Assembly: GCA_020343455.1 (NCBI GenBank) | Contig: CP070795.1 | Span: 1,401,000 to 1,435,344, forward strand | Reading direction: 5' to 3' | DNA length: 34,345 nucleotides | Source: Caldifarciminota bacterium | GTDB taxonomy: Bacteria > Hydrothermota > Tepidihabitantia > SM23-42 | Shown here: positions 25,424 through 32,451 of the stretch, one piece after another | How positions within the stretch are numbered: the first letter of the stretch is position 1 | Layout of the letters: each line of letters begins with the position of its first letter | The notes under the pieces: generated by a model | What the model was told of the DNA's origin: nothing | What the model saw: only the letters and a program-made list of their open reading frames with translations | Databases searched by the model: none | Made by a program: the position numbers and the translations under genes

Positions 25424-26287
25424 TTATTTCCTCAACACACTATCTATGAAAGCATCCTCCTTAGGCTTGAGGAGCTTAAGAAGATCGTCATGCAATTTCT
25501 GCGCTCTCAGTCCAATCCAATTATCTGGCAAGAGTTCCAGCGGAAGCATGGGATCCTTCAACCTGAGTGAGACATACTCGACAGTCATGAAAAACCTTCG
25601 GGCAAAACACTCGGCTAAAGTCAATTCCTTGCAGCTCTGCTGTGCCTTCCGGCACAAAGCATAAAGGGCTTCGTGGCTGCGAACGAAGACCCCATAATTC
25701 TTGGCGAGAGCCTTTACGTTCCATGTGAGCGCTGCGAATTCCCTTAGGCTTTGCCTCCCCGCATACTCAGCAACGAATGTCTGGACGAAACCTGACATCC
25801 CGCTATCTTTGACATACTGGTCGACTTCAGTACGAACACCGTGCGGTGCAATCCAGACCGAACCGCATAACCTTGCAAAACCAAGGCTCATTAGTTTAGT
25901 TCTAAACTTGTCACGCAAACTCCTATATTTCTCTGGTATACAGTAAACAACGAGCCGCCATTTGCCGTCCCACTGCTTATGTTCCGTCTCAAATGCCCGT
26001 ACCCTACCCTGCTCCATCCATTTCATACCCTGCTCACTCAAGGAATAATAACTGTTCCTGCCCGACCGCCTGATATTGAAAACACCTTGTCTGGACATCC
26101 GCGACAGCCCGAGACGTACAGCATTGGCAGAGTACCCGAGCGGAACGACAAGTTCAAGCAGATCAGCAACGTGTACTTCTCCTCCGCGCGGAACAACATA
26201 GGCTCCGAAAAGTGTATAGACAACGGTGGCAAGCGGAGCCTGTATCTTCTTATGTCTACTTGCGGCAATACGTTTTTCTACTGACAT
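25424..26287 (-). CDS. PaaX-family transcriptional regulator
   Basis: 287 aa. The N-terminal winged helix (about 15-95) has TVVYTLFGAYVVPRGGEVHV, GYSANAVRLGLSRMSRQGVF and the wing SGRNSYYSLSEQG. Then comes the PaaX middle domain (DGKWRLVVYCIPEKYRSLRDK and FARLCGSVWIAPHG) and a helical C-terminal part. PaaX of E. coli represses phenylacetate genes and responds to phenylacetyl-CoA; no paa catabolic genes are present here, so the ligand is unknown. It heads the unit with the phosphoesterase-like and S9 genes. Its TATAAT box ends 5 nt before the ATG, so the mRNA is probably leaderless. Confidence 0.88.
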   Translation of the reverse strand: MSVEKRIAASRHKKIQAPLATVVYTLFGAYVVPRGGEVHVADLLELVVPLGYSANAVRLGLSRMSRQGVFNIRRSGRNSYYSLSEQGMKWMEQGRVRAFETEHKQWDGKWRLVVYCIPEKYRSLRDKFRTKLMSLGFARLCGSVWIAPHGVRTEVDQYVKDSGMSGFVQTFVAEYAGRQSLREFAALTWNVKALAKNYGVFVRSHEALYALCRKAQQSCKELTLAECFARRFFMTVEYVSLRLKDPMLPLELLPDNWIGLRAQKLHDDLLKLLKPKEDAFIDSVLRK

Positions 26288-26292
26288 ATATC

Positions 26293-26320
26293 ATTATACC
26301 GGTAGCCTGGCCGTTGTCAA
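26293..26320 (-). promoter_or_regulatory. Promoter of the PaaX-like gene (probably leaderless transcript)
   Basis: TTGACA (26320-26315), 16-nt spacer, TATAAT (26298-26293): both boxes match the consensus perfectly. Only 5 nt separate the -10 from the ATG at 26287, so transcription should begin at or next to the A of the start codon. No ribosome site is present. Confidence 0.82.
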
Positions 26321-26342
26321 GGCGTGAGAGTGTGACGCGTGA

Positions 26343-27011
26343 CTATTGCCAGGTCGACCTAAGTAACAGGTTACTCAGCTCGCCGACGCAGTGCACCATG
26401 TAAGTTGGATCCAGCTCGGCGAGTTCTTGTTCTGATCCATAGCCGTAGGTAACTGCTACCGAGTCGATCCCATTTTCTCTTGCTCCGGTGACATCATCCC
26501 GGTGATCACCGATCATTAAACAGAAATCTTTCGAATAGGGCGATATCTCTTCGAGGATATCTGCCAAGATCTCGGTTTTTGAGGCACGCGTCAGGTCGAA
26601 ATTACTCCCAAATACAGAGTCAAAGTAACCATCTATGCTGAAATGTTCGAGTATCCTGAGCGCGTAGATCGAAGCCTTCGACGTTGCGAGAATCAAGCGG
26701 CATCCCTTTGCATCGAGAATCGCCAGCAGATCCGAAATGCCTCCACAGAGTTTGCTCTCATAGATGCCCCGCGTTCCATAGTACTCGCGATATTGAGCCA
26801 CTGCCTCTCGTGCTCTGCTCTCATCGAGGCCGTAGTATTTCATGAATGAATCAAGTAACGGAGGACCTATGAATTTGTCCAGGCTTGTTTTGTTTTCTTC
26901 CTCAATACCCAGTTTTGATAATGCGTAGAGAATGGAATTGGTAATGCCGGGTTTGGAGTCGGTCAGCGTGCCGTCAAGGTCAAAGAGATAAGTAGTGTAG
27001 TGTTTCACCAA
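26343..27011 (-). CDS. HAD-superfamily phosphatase, phosphoglycolate phosphatase-like
   Basis: 222 aa. Motif I is YLFDLDGTLTDSKPGI (9-24) with both catalytic Asp residues, followed by the helical cap (to about 85). Motif II is LILATSKASIYA, motif III K in LTRASKTEILADILEE, and motif IV MIGDHRDDVTGARENG. This order matches Gph/PpaX-like phosphatases; the exact substrate is not decidable. The start is TTG at 27011 or GTG at 27008; neither has a good ribosome site. It follows the exported nitroreductase gene by 27 nt. Confidence 0.88.
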   Translation of the reverse strand: MVKHYTTYLFDLDGTLTDSKPGITNSILYALSKLGIEEENKTSLDKFIGPPLLDSFMKYYGLDESRAREAVAQYREYYGTRGIYESKLCGGISDLLAILDAKGCRLILATSKASIYALRILEHFSIDGYFDSVFGSNFDLTRASKTEILADILEEISPYSKDFCLMIGDHRDDVTGARENGIDSVAVTYGYGSEQELAELDPTYMVHCVGELSNLLLRSTWQ

Positions 27012-27038
27012 GGAAAACCGACCGCCGTGAATGCACCT

Positions 27039-27698
27039 CTAATCGATTGGATAGCCCACTGTTTGCGCCAGTATGATCTTCTGTCCGAGCCCCAATTTCA
27101 TTTTTCTTGCCAACTCGACTCGGTCGAGAGCGCCGCGCACGACCGTTGCAAGACCCACGGACGCACAGTACAGATAGACATTCTGACTTATGAAGCCGGC
27201 ATCTGCCGCCGAGTAGAAATCTTTGTCCTTTTGCGACGCCCTACCCATCCGTGAATAATCGGCGACAAAGACGAGGTTGACCGGCGCCTCTTTCACGAAT
27301 TCCTGCGTACCGGTTGCCTCACGCACATCATCAGCCGATACATGCACCAGCACGTGCCTGAATGCATCATATCTATAGAGTCCGTTTGCCGTTGCAACAT
27401 ATATGTCTATTTCCTGCCAGTTAACTGCAGAGGGTGCGGTGCGCTTCCCTGACTCTGGTCGGTTCACGCCCCATGCTGCCCAGAGCATATCTGATAGGAC
27501 CTGTAGCGGAATTTCTTTGCGGCTGAATTGCCGTGACGATCTTCTATCGGCCAAGACTTCCATGAGGGGACGGCCACCCGTTGTCCTCGGCTTTGGCAGC
27601 TCCAGAACCAGAGAACCATCTGCCACAACTGAACCGCAGAAACAGAGGATAACGAGCAGGAAACGCAGCGTATGCGTCAACTGTCTTATATTCACCAT
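27039..27698 (-). CDS. Exported SagB/ThcOx-type nitroreductase
   Basis: 219 aa from the ATG at 27698 (a longer frame to 27830 overlaps the upstream gene and is rejected; the adjacent GTG at 27695 is also possible). A signal peptide is visible: LRFLLVILCFCGSVVADG. The mature protein is a nitroreductase fold: LADRRSSRQFSRKEIPLQVL (49-68), LWAAWGVNRPESGKRTAPSA (72-91), IYVATANGLYRYD and GFISQNVYLYCASVGLATVV. This short group resembles SagB-type FMN oxidoreductases. An FMN enzyme outside the cytoplasm is unusual. It lies 38 nt after the sorting-domain protein gene. Confidence 0.83.
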   Translation of the reverse strand: MVNIRQLTHTLRFLLVILCFCGSVVADGSLVLELPKPRTTGGRPLMEVLADRRSSRQFSRKEIPLQVLSDMLWAAWGVNRPESGKRTAPSAVNWQEIDIYVATANGLYRYDAFRHVLVHVSADDVREATGTQEFVKEAPVNLVFVADYSRMGRASQKDKDFYSAADAGFISQNVYLYCASVGLATVVRGALDRVELARKMKLGLGQKIILAQTVGYPID

Positions 27699-27736
27699 TC
27701 CTCGCTTTCGAAAACCGGAATTCTCATTAACCTCTT

Positions 27737-29224
27737 TCACGGCAGGAATACGCACTTCGTATTCCGCTCTGATCCACCGGCAACGAGACGGATGAAATAT
27801 GTACCGGCGCTCAACTCCCCGGGATGCCACCTAACACTATGAACACCCGGTGCCATCAATCCGTCGGCGAGCACGGATATTCTCTCTCCGGTACTGTTGT
27901 ACACCCCAAGCGTCACACGACCGTAACATGAGATGCTGTAGGTTATCTCCGTCAATGTCTGAAAAGGATTTGGACAACTCTTCAAAATGGTCGCTGCGTG
28001 CGGGCACCCGGTTGGATACCTGAATCCCTCGTCTACTGACAGCGCGCCGCTGCTCTTCACATGATAGATGTCATACAGACCCGTATTCCCTCCAGTGTGA
28101 CAGGCAACATGGCCGTATCCCTCTCCGTCGATCCCGAAAGAGGGCGTGAAATGGTCGGTACCGATGACAGAACTCACCTGCCAATTACCGACCGTGTTCT
28201 TACGGGAGTAGTATACGTTCCCCGTATACATGTTGCCGCTCGTTTCCATCCACACGACATGCGGCCGTCCGTTGGGATCGATGTCCATCGATGGATTCGC
28301 GGCGCTGTTGCTCAGTGACGCCAATTCGTACTGCTGCCACGCCTGACCTGACGGCTTGTACAGGTAATAGATACGACCAGGAAACCCCCAGCCATCGTTC
28401 CCGGCGGCGGCAAGGTGACAGTCACCGTCGTCTTCAATGACCAGCGAAGCACTAAAATCATTCAAATTGCCGCTGTATAATACTTCATAGTCCCAGACCG
28501 TAGGGCCTTGTACACTGTTCCAGGCATGGTGTATATGGTAATTGCCGTAATCGCCGCCGCGGTAAACGATGTGCGCAACGCCTTCGGCCGTGACCGCGAT
28601 GAACGGCGATGCACCTGTGCCAAACGGGCCGAGATCACTCGCCGTCAGTGTCTGAACGTCCCAGCCGAGATAGGGGCCGGCAAAGTAACTCGAAGCATAC
28701 GCGATCTTGTACTGCCCGGTATTGGGATCATCGGTAATCCATGCTGCATGTGGCATACCCCAGCCGTCGATGGCAATGGTCGGCGAGCAGTCGAGCTGTG
28801 CGTTGGCGACAATGGGCTCAACCTGCCACGACCCACCCCAACCGTGAGCTGCGTAGATATCCGAATTCTGCTCGTACACGACAAAAACTTCCCCGACGAC
28901 CGACGACCAGGCCATTGCGGGATCAAAGGCCACCTCCATTGTATCACCAACATGCTGTGGCGTGCCCCATATCCCAGCCGGGCTGTTCGTACAGTAGAAG
29001 ACGCGCCATCCCCCGGTAATCTGATCTTTCCATACTAGATGCACCATGTCAGAGTCGTCGAGACACAACGATTGGATCGTCGTCTCTTTCCGGATCTGCG
29101 TATTGGTGATCGTATCGATAGCTGGATTTTGCCACTGTCCCCACAACAGCGAGGTTGCGCCAAATGCGATCGCTAAGGCACAAACATACATCAATGATCC
29201 ACGTACCTCGCTTATACGATTCAT
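27737..29224 (-). CDS. Secreted seven-repeat propeller-like protein with type-IX-like C-terminal sorting domain
   Basis: 495 aa from the ATG at 29224, supported by GGAGG with 5-nt spacing. A signal peptide (LMYVCALAIAFGATSLLWGQ) is followed by seven repeats of the form 'xxIDxxGxxHxxW....ghIYYxx', for example SPTIAIDGWGMPHAAWI and NPSMDIDPNGRPHVVWM, suggesting a seven-bladed beta-propeller. The last ~80 residues (SCPNPFQTLTEITYSI, VTLGVYNSTGERISVL, GVHSVRWHPGELSAGTYFIR) match T9SS type A/FlgD-Ig-like sorting domains. It is probably exported across the outer membrane. Its role is unknown. It lies 11 nt after the small DUF6504-like gene. Confidence 0.85.
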   Translation of the reverse strand: MNRISEVRGSLMYVCALAIAFGATSLLWGQWQNPAIDTITNTQIRKETTIQSLCLDDSDMVHLVWKDQITGGWRVFYCTNSPAGIWGTPQHVGDTMEVAFDPAMAWSSVVGEVFVVYEQNSDIYAAHGWGGSWQVEPIVANAQLDCSPTIAIDGWGMPHAAWITDDPNTGQYKIAYASSYFAGPYLGWDVQTLTASDLGPFGTGASPFIAVTAEGVAHIVYRGGDYGNYHIHHAWNSVQGPTVWDYEVLYSGNLNDFSASLVIEDDGDCHLAAAGNDGWGFPGRIYYLYKPSGQAWQQYELASLSNSAANPSMDIDPNGRPHVVWMETSGNMYTGNVYYSRKNTVGNWQVSSVIGTDHFTPSFGIDGEGYGHVACHTGGNTGLYDIYHVKSSGALSVDEGFRYPTGCPHAATILKSCPNPFQTLTEITYSISCYGRVTLGVYNSTGERISVLADGLMAPGVHSVRWHPGELSAGTYFIRLVAGGSERNTKCVFLP

Positions 29225-29235
29225 AAATACCTCCA

Positions 29236-29562
29236 TTACTGCTGACTCAGTGTCGAATAGAGCCACCATCTCTTCATTGCCTGCCCTTTCGACATTGACT
29301 TCCGTTCAAAATAGACTTTCATGGTCAAGCCATTCGTGGTGACTATTTTGTACCAATGTTTGCGTACGTATTTTTCTCTGCCGCCGCTCTTGCACGGCGT
29401 TGTCTCTTTCCACTTCTCGGCAACCTCTGCGACAACATATTCTTTTTTTCGCCACCTGAATTTCGATGGAAAACCCGGCTCACCACGGGACATCGCTTTT
29501 GTGTCGAACGTTCCCTTCACAGGGGTGATGATCTCGCTGACAAAGATCTCGTTTGTCGTCAT
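29236..29562 (-). CDS. Small conserved-type protein, possibly DUF6504-like
   Basis: 108 aa from the ATG at 29562, which overlaps the O-methyltransferase stop by 4 nt (ATGA). It has no signal peptide and is basic. The pattern KFRWRKKEYVVAEVAEKWKE, then KHWYKIVTTNGLTMKVYFER and RWWLYSTL resembles DUF6504 proteins (a 'FRWRGxxYxVxEVxxxW ... YYRV ... W.L' layout); this is recollection, not a search. The role is unknown. Translational coupling suggests it is made together with the O-methyltransferase. Confidence 0.6.
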   Translation of the reverse strand: MTTNEIFVSEIITPVKGTFDTKAMSRGEPGFPSKFRWRKKEYVVAEVAEKWKETTPCKSGGREKYVRKHWYKIVTTNGLTMKVYFERKSMSKGQAMKRWWLYSTLSQQ

Positions 29563-30155
29563 CTTCTTACGCACAATAGCAAGCCACTGCCGATCGGCAA
29601 GACCATGGCATATACTCGTTGATCGCTCAACGCGTCGTCGACCATCTCCTTCAGGATTTCCTTATGACTGAGAACATTGTCGGCAACGAGGATACCCCGC
29701 TGCACCATGTTGGGTACGATCTTATCGTAACATTCGGCGTAGCATTCCTTCTCGGCATCGAGGAAACAGAATGATACGTCCTTGTATGCCTGGAGATGAA
29801 GCAGGGCATCTCCCGGAACGAGATCGACGACATCGTCCACTCCGGCGACACGAAAAGTCTCACGGGCGAGTTCGATCTTCTTCGGCAGCACTTCGAAGGT
29901 GATCAATTTCCTGCCGAGTTCCCTGCATGCAACGGATATCCAGAGCGCCGAATAGCCGCCGCTCGTACCGATCTCAAGATATGTTCCCGCCGGTGCCATC
30001 ATCGCCATACAGGCGAGGAACTTCCCCGTATCCGGCGGAACCTGCCTGAGCCTCACGTCCGGCGGAACGTCACCAGAACGGTGTCTCCTATCGAGCTCCT
30101 CGAGAAACGCCATCCGCTTCTTCATCGGCACCGGTACATTGTCCAACAATCCCAT
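29559..30155 (-). CDS. O-methyltransferase, class I SAM-dependent (MTF3/COMT-like)
   Basis: 198 aa. The SAM site is TYLEIGTSGGYSALWI (58-73), then LITFEVLPKKIELARETF, VPGDALLHL, and the metal-site-like FLDAEKECY (131-139; D133), matching the small catechol-O-methyltransferase-like family (usual 200-220 aa). The substrate is unknown. Its ATG lies inside the left inverted repeat of the transposase unit, and there is no clear ribosome site. This means the original upstream region was displaced by the insertion. Confidence 0.87.
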   Translation of the reverse strand: MGLLDNVPVPMKKRMAFLEELDRRHRSGDVPPDVRLRQVPPDTGKFLACMAMMAPAGTYLEIGTSGGYSALWISVACRELGRKLITFEVLPKKIELARETFRVAGVDDVVDLVPGDALLHLQAYKDVSFCFLDAEKECYAECYDKIVPNMVQRGILVADNVLSHKEILKEMVDDALSDQRVYAMVLPIGSGLLLCVRR

Positions 30156-30179
30156 GGGGTCAAATCTCTACTTTGAACA
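30153..30179. repeat. Left inverted repeat of the transposase unit (27 bp)
   Basis: Starts CATGGGGTCAAAT and ends CTTTGAACA. It is the exact reverse complement of 31195-31221. It supplies the ATG of the O-methyltransferase (30155-30153) and the TAG stop of the transposase (30170-30168). A TCAAA/TTTGA hairpin spans 30160-30176. Confidence 0.9.
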
Positions 30180-31160
30180 CAATTCGCTTATCATCTCATC
30201 AATATCCTGGAACTTATCTCTCAGTTGTTTGTCCGCGTTCATACGTAACTTCAGCCGGCGCCTGAGTTGATGAACACCACCATAATCGATACCGCCCACA
30301 TATCGCCCGATAGAGGCCTCGGTCATACCACAATAGCGGTGAAGAAACTCGGCGAGCAACCCCCGATGAGTCCCACCACCACCCCGTTTCACCATATTCT
30401 CCCGCGAAACACCGCAGGCTCTGCTAACACACGATAGAATCTCGTCCGGTGGCAGATACTCGGTTTGCATACCGCGATATGCAGGCTGATCACGTGATGA
30501 CCCTTTCTCGAGATATTCCGTCTTCACATACGCCACAAAATCATCGTCACCCAAAATTGTTTGGTGTCTGACATCCTGAAACAGATCACCAATACCATCA
30601 CTTATTCCGGCAGTGATGAAGCGCCTGTAACTTGCCCGACCTCCGATTGTCCCCAGAATCAGATCATACGAGACCAATTCGTTAACCTTCTGCTTGTCCA
30701 AATACCCGTGCAGACTGCTCCACAAATACTTCTGTAAGTACGCAAACCGGTCGTGGAAATTTGCGTCCTTGAATTTACTTCCGCCGATCGGATTCAGATG
30801 GACGTACCTTGACAATTCCAATAGATAGCTATCGGCATCGACCAAACAGGACTTATAACGCCCTTGGTATAGATGACCACAAGTACCGTAACGATAATGG
30901 AACCATCCCGTGTAGCATATGTTGAATCGCCGCATGAACTCACTTAGGTTACCCCTTTTCGTTTGCACAACGAGATGAAAGTGACTGCTCATCATTGCGT
31001 AAGCGTAGAGAACCACCTTGTATATCCTCATCGATTCACCCAGCAACGTCAAGAAATGGTGGCGATCGCCATCATCAACAAAGATGTTTCTGCGTGCGTT
31101 ACCACGGCACATGATGTGGTAATAGGCCCCCGGATATTGAATTCTCAAAGGTCTTGCCAT
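30168..31160 (-). CDS. Y1 transposase of REP-associated (RAYT/TnpA_REP) type with DnaA-like C-terminal domain
   Basis: 330 aa. The start MARPLRIQYPGAYYHIMCRGN is typical of this group. The HUH motif is H60-F61-H62 in SSHFHLVVQ, and Y119 in LSRYVHLNP is the likely catalytic tyrosine, so single-strand nicking chemistry is expected. After about 150 residues there is a variable region, then 236-326 resembles DnaA domain IV: ILSCVSRACGVSRENMVKR, MTEASIGRYVGGIDYGGVHQ and a charged C-terminal helix. All catalytic residues are present and there is no frameshift. The last codons and TAG lie inside the left inverted repeat. Confidence 0.93.
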   Translation of the reverse strand: MARPLRIQYPGAYYHIMCRGNARRNIFVDDGDRHHFLTLLGESMRIYKVVLYAYAMMSSHFHLVVQTKRGNLSEFMRRFNICYTGWFHYRYGTCGHLYQGRYKSCLVDADSYLLELSRYVHLNPIGGSKFKDANFHDRFAYLQKYLWSSLHGYLDKQKVNELVSYDLILGTIGGRASYRRFITAGISDGIGDLFQDVRHQTILGDDDFVAYVKTEYLEKGSSRDQPAYRGMQTEYLPPDEILSCVSRACGVSRENMVKRGGGGTHRGLLAEFLHRYCGMTEASIGRYVGGIDYGGVHQLRRRLKLRMNADKQLRDKFQDIDEMISELCSK

Positions 31161-31194
31161 CGCGATCTACGCCCCGGTCATCCATGGGTGTTGA

Positions 31195-31221
31195 TGTTCA
31201 AAGTAGAGATTTGACCCCATG
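31195..31221. repeat. Right inverted repeat of the transposase unit (27 bp)
   Basis: Reads TGTTCAAAG at its inner edge and TTTGACCCCATG at its outer edge. It is a perfect inverted copy of 30153-30179, 35 nt upstream of the transposase start codon and 4 nt from the stop of the upstream gene. Confidence 0.9.
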
Positions 31222-31224
31222 ATG

Positions 31225-31905
31225 TTACATAGCCAGAATCCGCTGCAGCAGCATACGGCGACGCGTGGCAATCTTATTCTTTGCCCGGTAACGGCCCAGA
31301 AGGCGCTCGCACCGCGGCGCTACATAGTGCAATTCATCGAGCGCCTGTTTACCATCGATCTCACTGAGCGCCAGCAATGTATAGTAAAACGGAAACCGCC
31401 TCCATTTCCCGGTGCCATCACGGTACTTCTTCAGGACTTTGAGCCCGGCACTGAGCCGCTCTCTCGACCTGTTCAACCCCCCCACCGCCAGGTGCCGCCA
31501 TAAGGCAGCCGTGCAGATACCGCAGCAATAAAAACCTCTCACTCGTGAACGTGTTTCGCAACTCGCCAACGCTTTGATCATTCCCCTGTTCGACCTTTTC
31601 AGGGCCTCGCGCGCCACTGGACTCCCATTCAAAAGAATCAAGGCACGGCTCGCTTCCTCGCCAAGGATGTGGCCTATGGCGGCACCGGACACCACCTTCT
31701 CGCCAGTGAAGAGCCTGATCCCTCTCCTGTAATCAAGGGAGGTTGGTGCGAACATGCCGCGATAAGAATCCTTCGAACCCTGCCGGCTCGAGATCCATCG
31801 AACTGCTTCAGTTCGCTCCCCTCTGGACAGCGATCTCCCCATGAAGAAGGCATCATTTAACGCATCGATGGTTGCGGAGAGGCTATTCGCGTGAATTACC
31901 TTCAT
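31225..31905 (-). CDS. Unrecognised helical protein with CCxxC motif
   Basis: 226 aa from the ATG at 31905, supported by GGAGG with 5-nt spacing; an in-frame TTG at 31917 would include that site and is rejected. There is no signal peptide or membrane segment. It looks all-alpha. Distinct stretches are GRSLSRGERTEAVRWISSRQ (24-43), ILLNGSPVAREAL, VRGFYCCGICTAALWRHLAVGG (122-143, with C127, C128, C131) and RRFPFYYTLLALSEID (169-184), then YVAPRCER and a strongly basic tail. The cysteines could bind metal. I do not recognise a family and assign no function. It lies 51 nt after the thioesterase gene. Confidence 0.75.
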   Translation of the reverse strand: MKVIHANSLSATIDALNDAFFMGRSLSRGERTEAVRWISSRQGSKDSYRGMFAPTSLDYRRGIRLFTGEKVVSGAAIGHILGEEASRALILLNGSPVAREALKRSNRGMIKALASCETRSRVRGFYCCGICTAALWRHLAVGGLNRSRERLSAGLKVLKKYRDGTGKWRRFPFYYTLLALSEIDGKQALDELHYVAPRCERLLGRYRAKNKIATRRRMLLQRILAM

Positions 31906-31956
31906 CCTTACCTCCAATTTGTGTGATCGATGACTGGCCTTCAGTCGACCGGTACA

Positions 31957-32379
31957 CTACCCGAACAGTCTAACGAACGATTGCGGGATGTTGACGACTT
32001 TCCTTTCGTGATAGTCGAAAAACACGACGCCGGTCTTTGCATGTGCTACATCCTTGTTCGTAGCCTTGTTCGTCTCGCGGTACACGAAGTTACAACCTAC
32101 TCTGCTCACGTCTTGCACGGCAACCTGAAAAGTCAGCACATCTCCATGAAAACTCTCGGATTTGTACAGAACAACGGTGTCGACCATTATGATCCCGGCA
32201 CCGCCAATATCTCTTTCGGTAAAGCCGTGCGCTTCGAGAAACCTTATCCGCGCTTCATGTATCAATGAAAGCAGCGAATCATTGCCGAGATGGCCGCCGT
32301 AATTTATGTTTGCTATCTGCACTTGAATATCAGTTGCGAAATCGAATTTTTTAGGAAAGTCTAATTTCATTCTCGCCAT
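31957..32379 (-). CDS. Hotdog-fold acyl-CoA thioesterase (4HBT-like)
   Basis: 140 aa, one hotdog domain. The helix-leading motif ANINYGGHLGNDSLLSLIHEAR (23-44) corresponds to the 'DxxGHVNNxxYLxxxEEAR' active-site segment of 4HBT-like thioesterases, with Asn where many members have the catalytic Asp. GIIMVDTVVLYKSESFHGD and KTGVVFFDYHERKVVNIP follow. The substrate is presumably an acyl-CoA but is not predictable. The start is ATG at 32379 (weak GAGAAG site) or ATG at 32370. A TTGACA-N16-TAGAAT promoter gives a leader of about 65 nt. Confidence 0.88.
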   Translation of the reverse strand: MARMKLDFPKKFDFATDIQVQIANINYGGHLGNDSLLSLIHEARIRFLEAHGFTERDIGGAGIIMVDTVVLYKSESFHGDVLTFQVAVQDVSRVGCNFVYRETNKATNKDVAHAKTGVVFFDYHERKVVNIPQSFVRLFG

Positions 32380-32451
32380 GTCACACTTCTCAATGTACGT
32401 GCAAGAGCGGTTCCCGCAATTGAAGGGCAGCCCGTTCTTGCCACCAGGAGG

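Larger units (their letters stand above)
30153..31221 (-). mobile_element. Compact Y1 (REP-associated-type) transposase unit with perfect inverted ends
   Basis: 1,069 bp bounded by identical 27-bp inverted repeats (30153-30179 and 31195-31221) and carrying one transposase gene. The outermost four bases of each repeat are CATG, a palindrome, so they could be part of the repeat or a duplicated target. Each repeat contains TCAAA-7 nt-TTTGA, a small hairpin preceded by G-rich bases, the arrangement of REP sequences recognised by Y1 transposases. Removing one unit joins the upstream stop TAA and the O-methyltransferase ATG with only 4 nt between them. No other copy of the repeat was seen in the window. 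Confidence 0.8.

Noticed and set aside
25424-26287. Link to CRISPR because PaaX carries a Cas2-like middle domain
   Set aside because: No repeats, spacers or cas genes are present; the winged helix and full length fit PaaX itself.
27699-27830. Longer start for the exported nitroreductase
   Set aside because: It would overlap the end of the sorting-domain gene by nearly 100 nt and hide the signal peptide.
30128-30162. Outward TTGACC in the transposase repeats as a -35 box
   Set aside because: At the correct 16-nt distance the base pattern is CAATGT, inside the O-methyltransferase coding region, so it cannot drive that gene.
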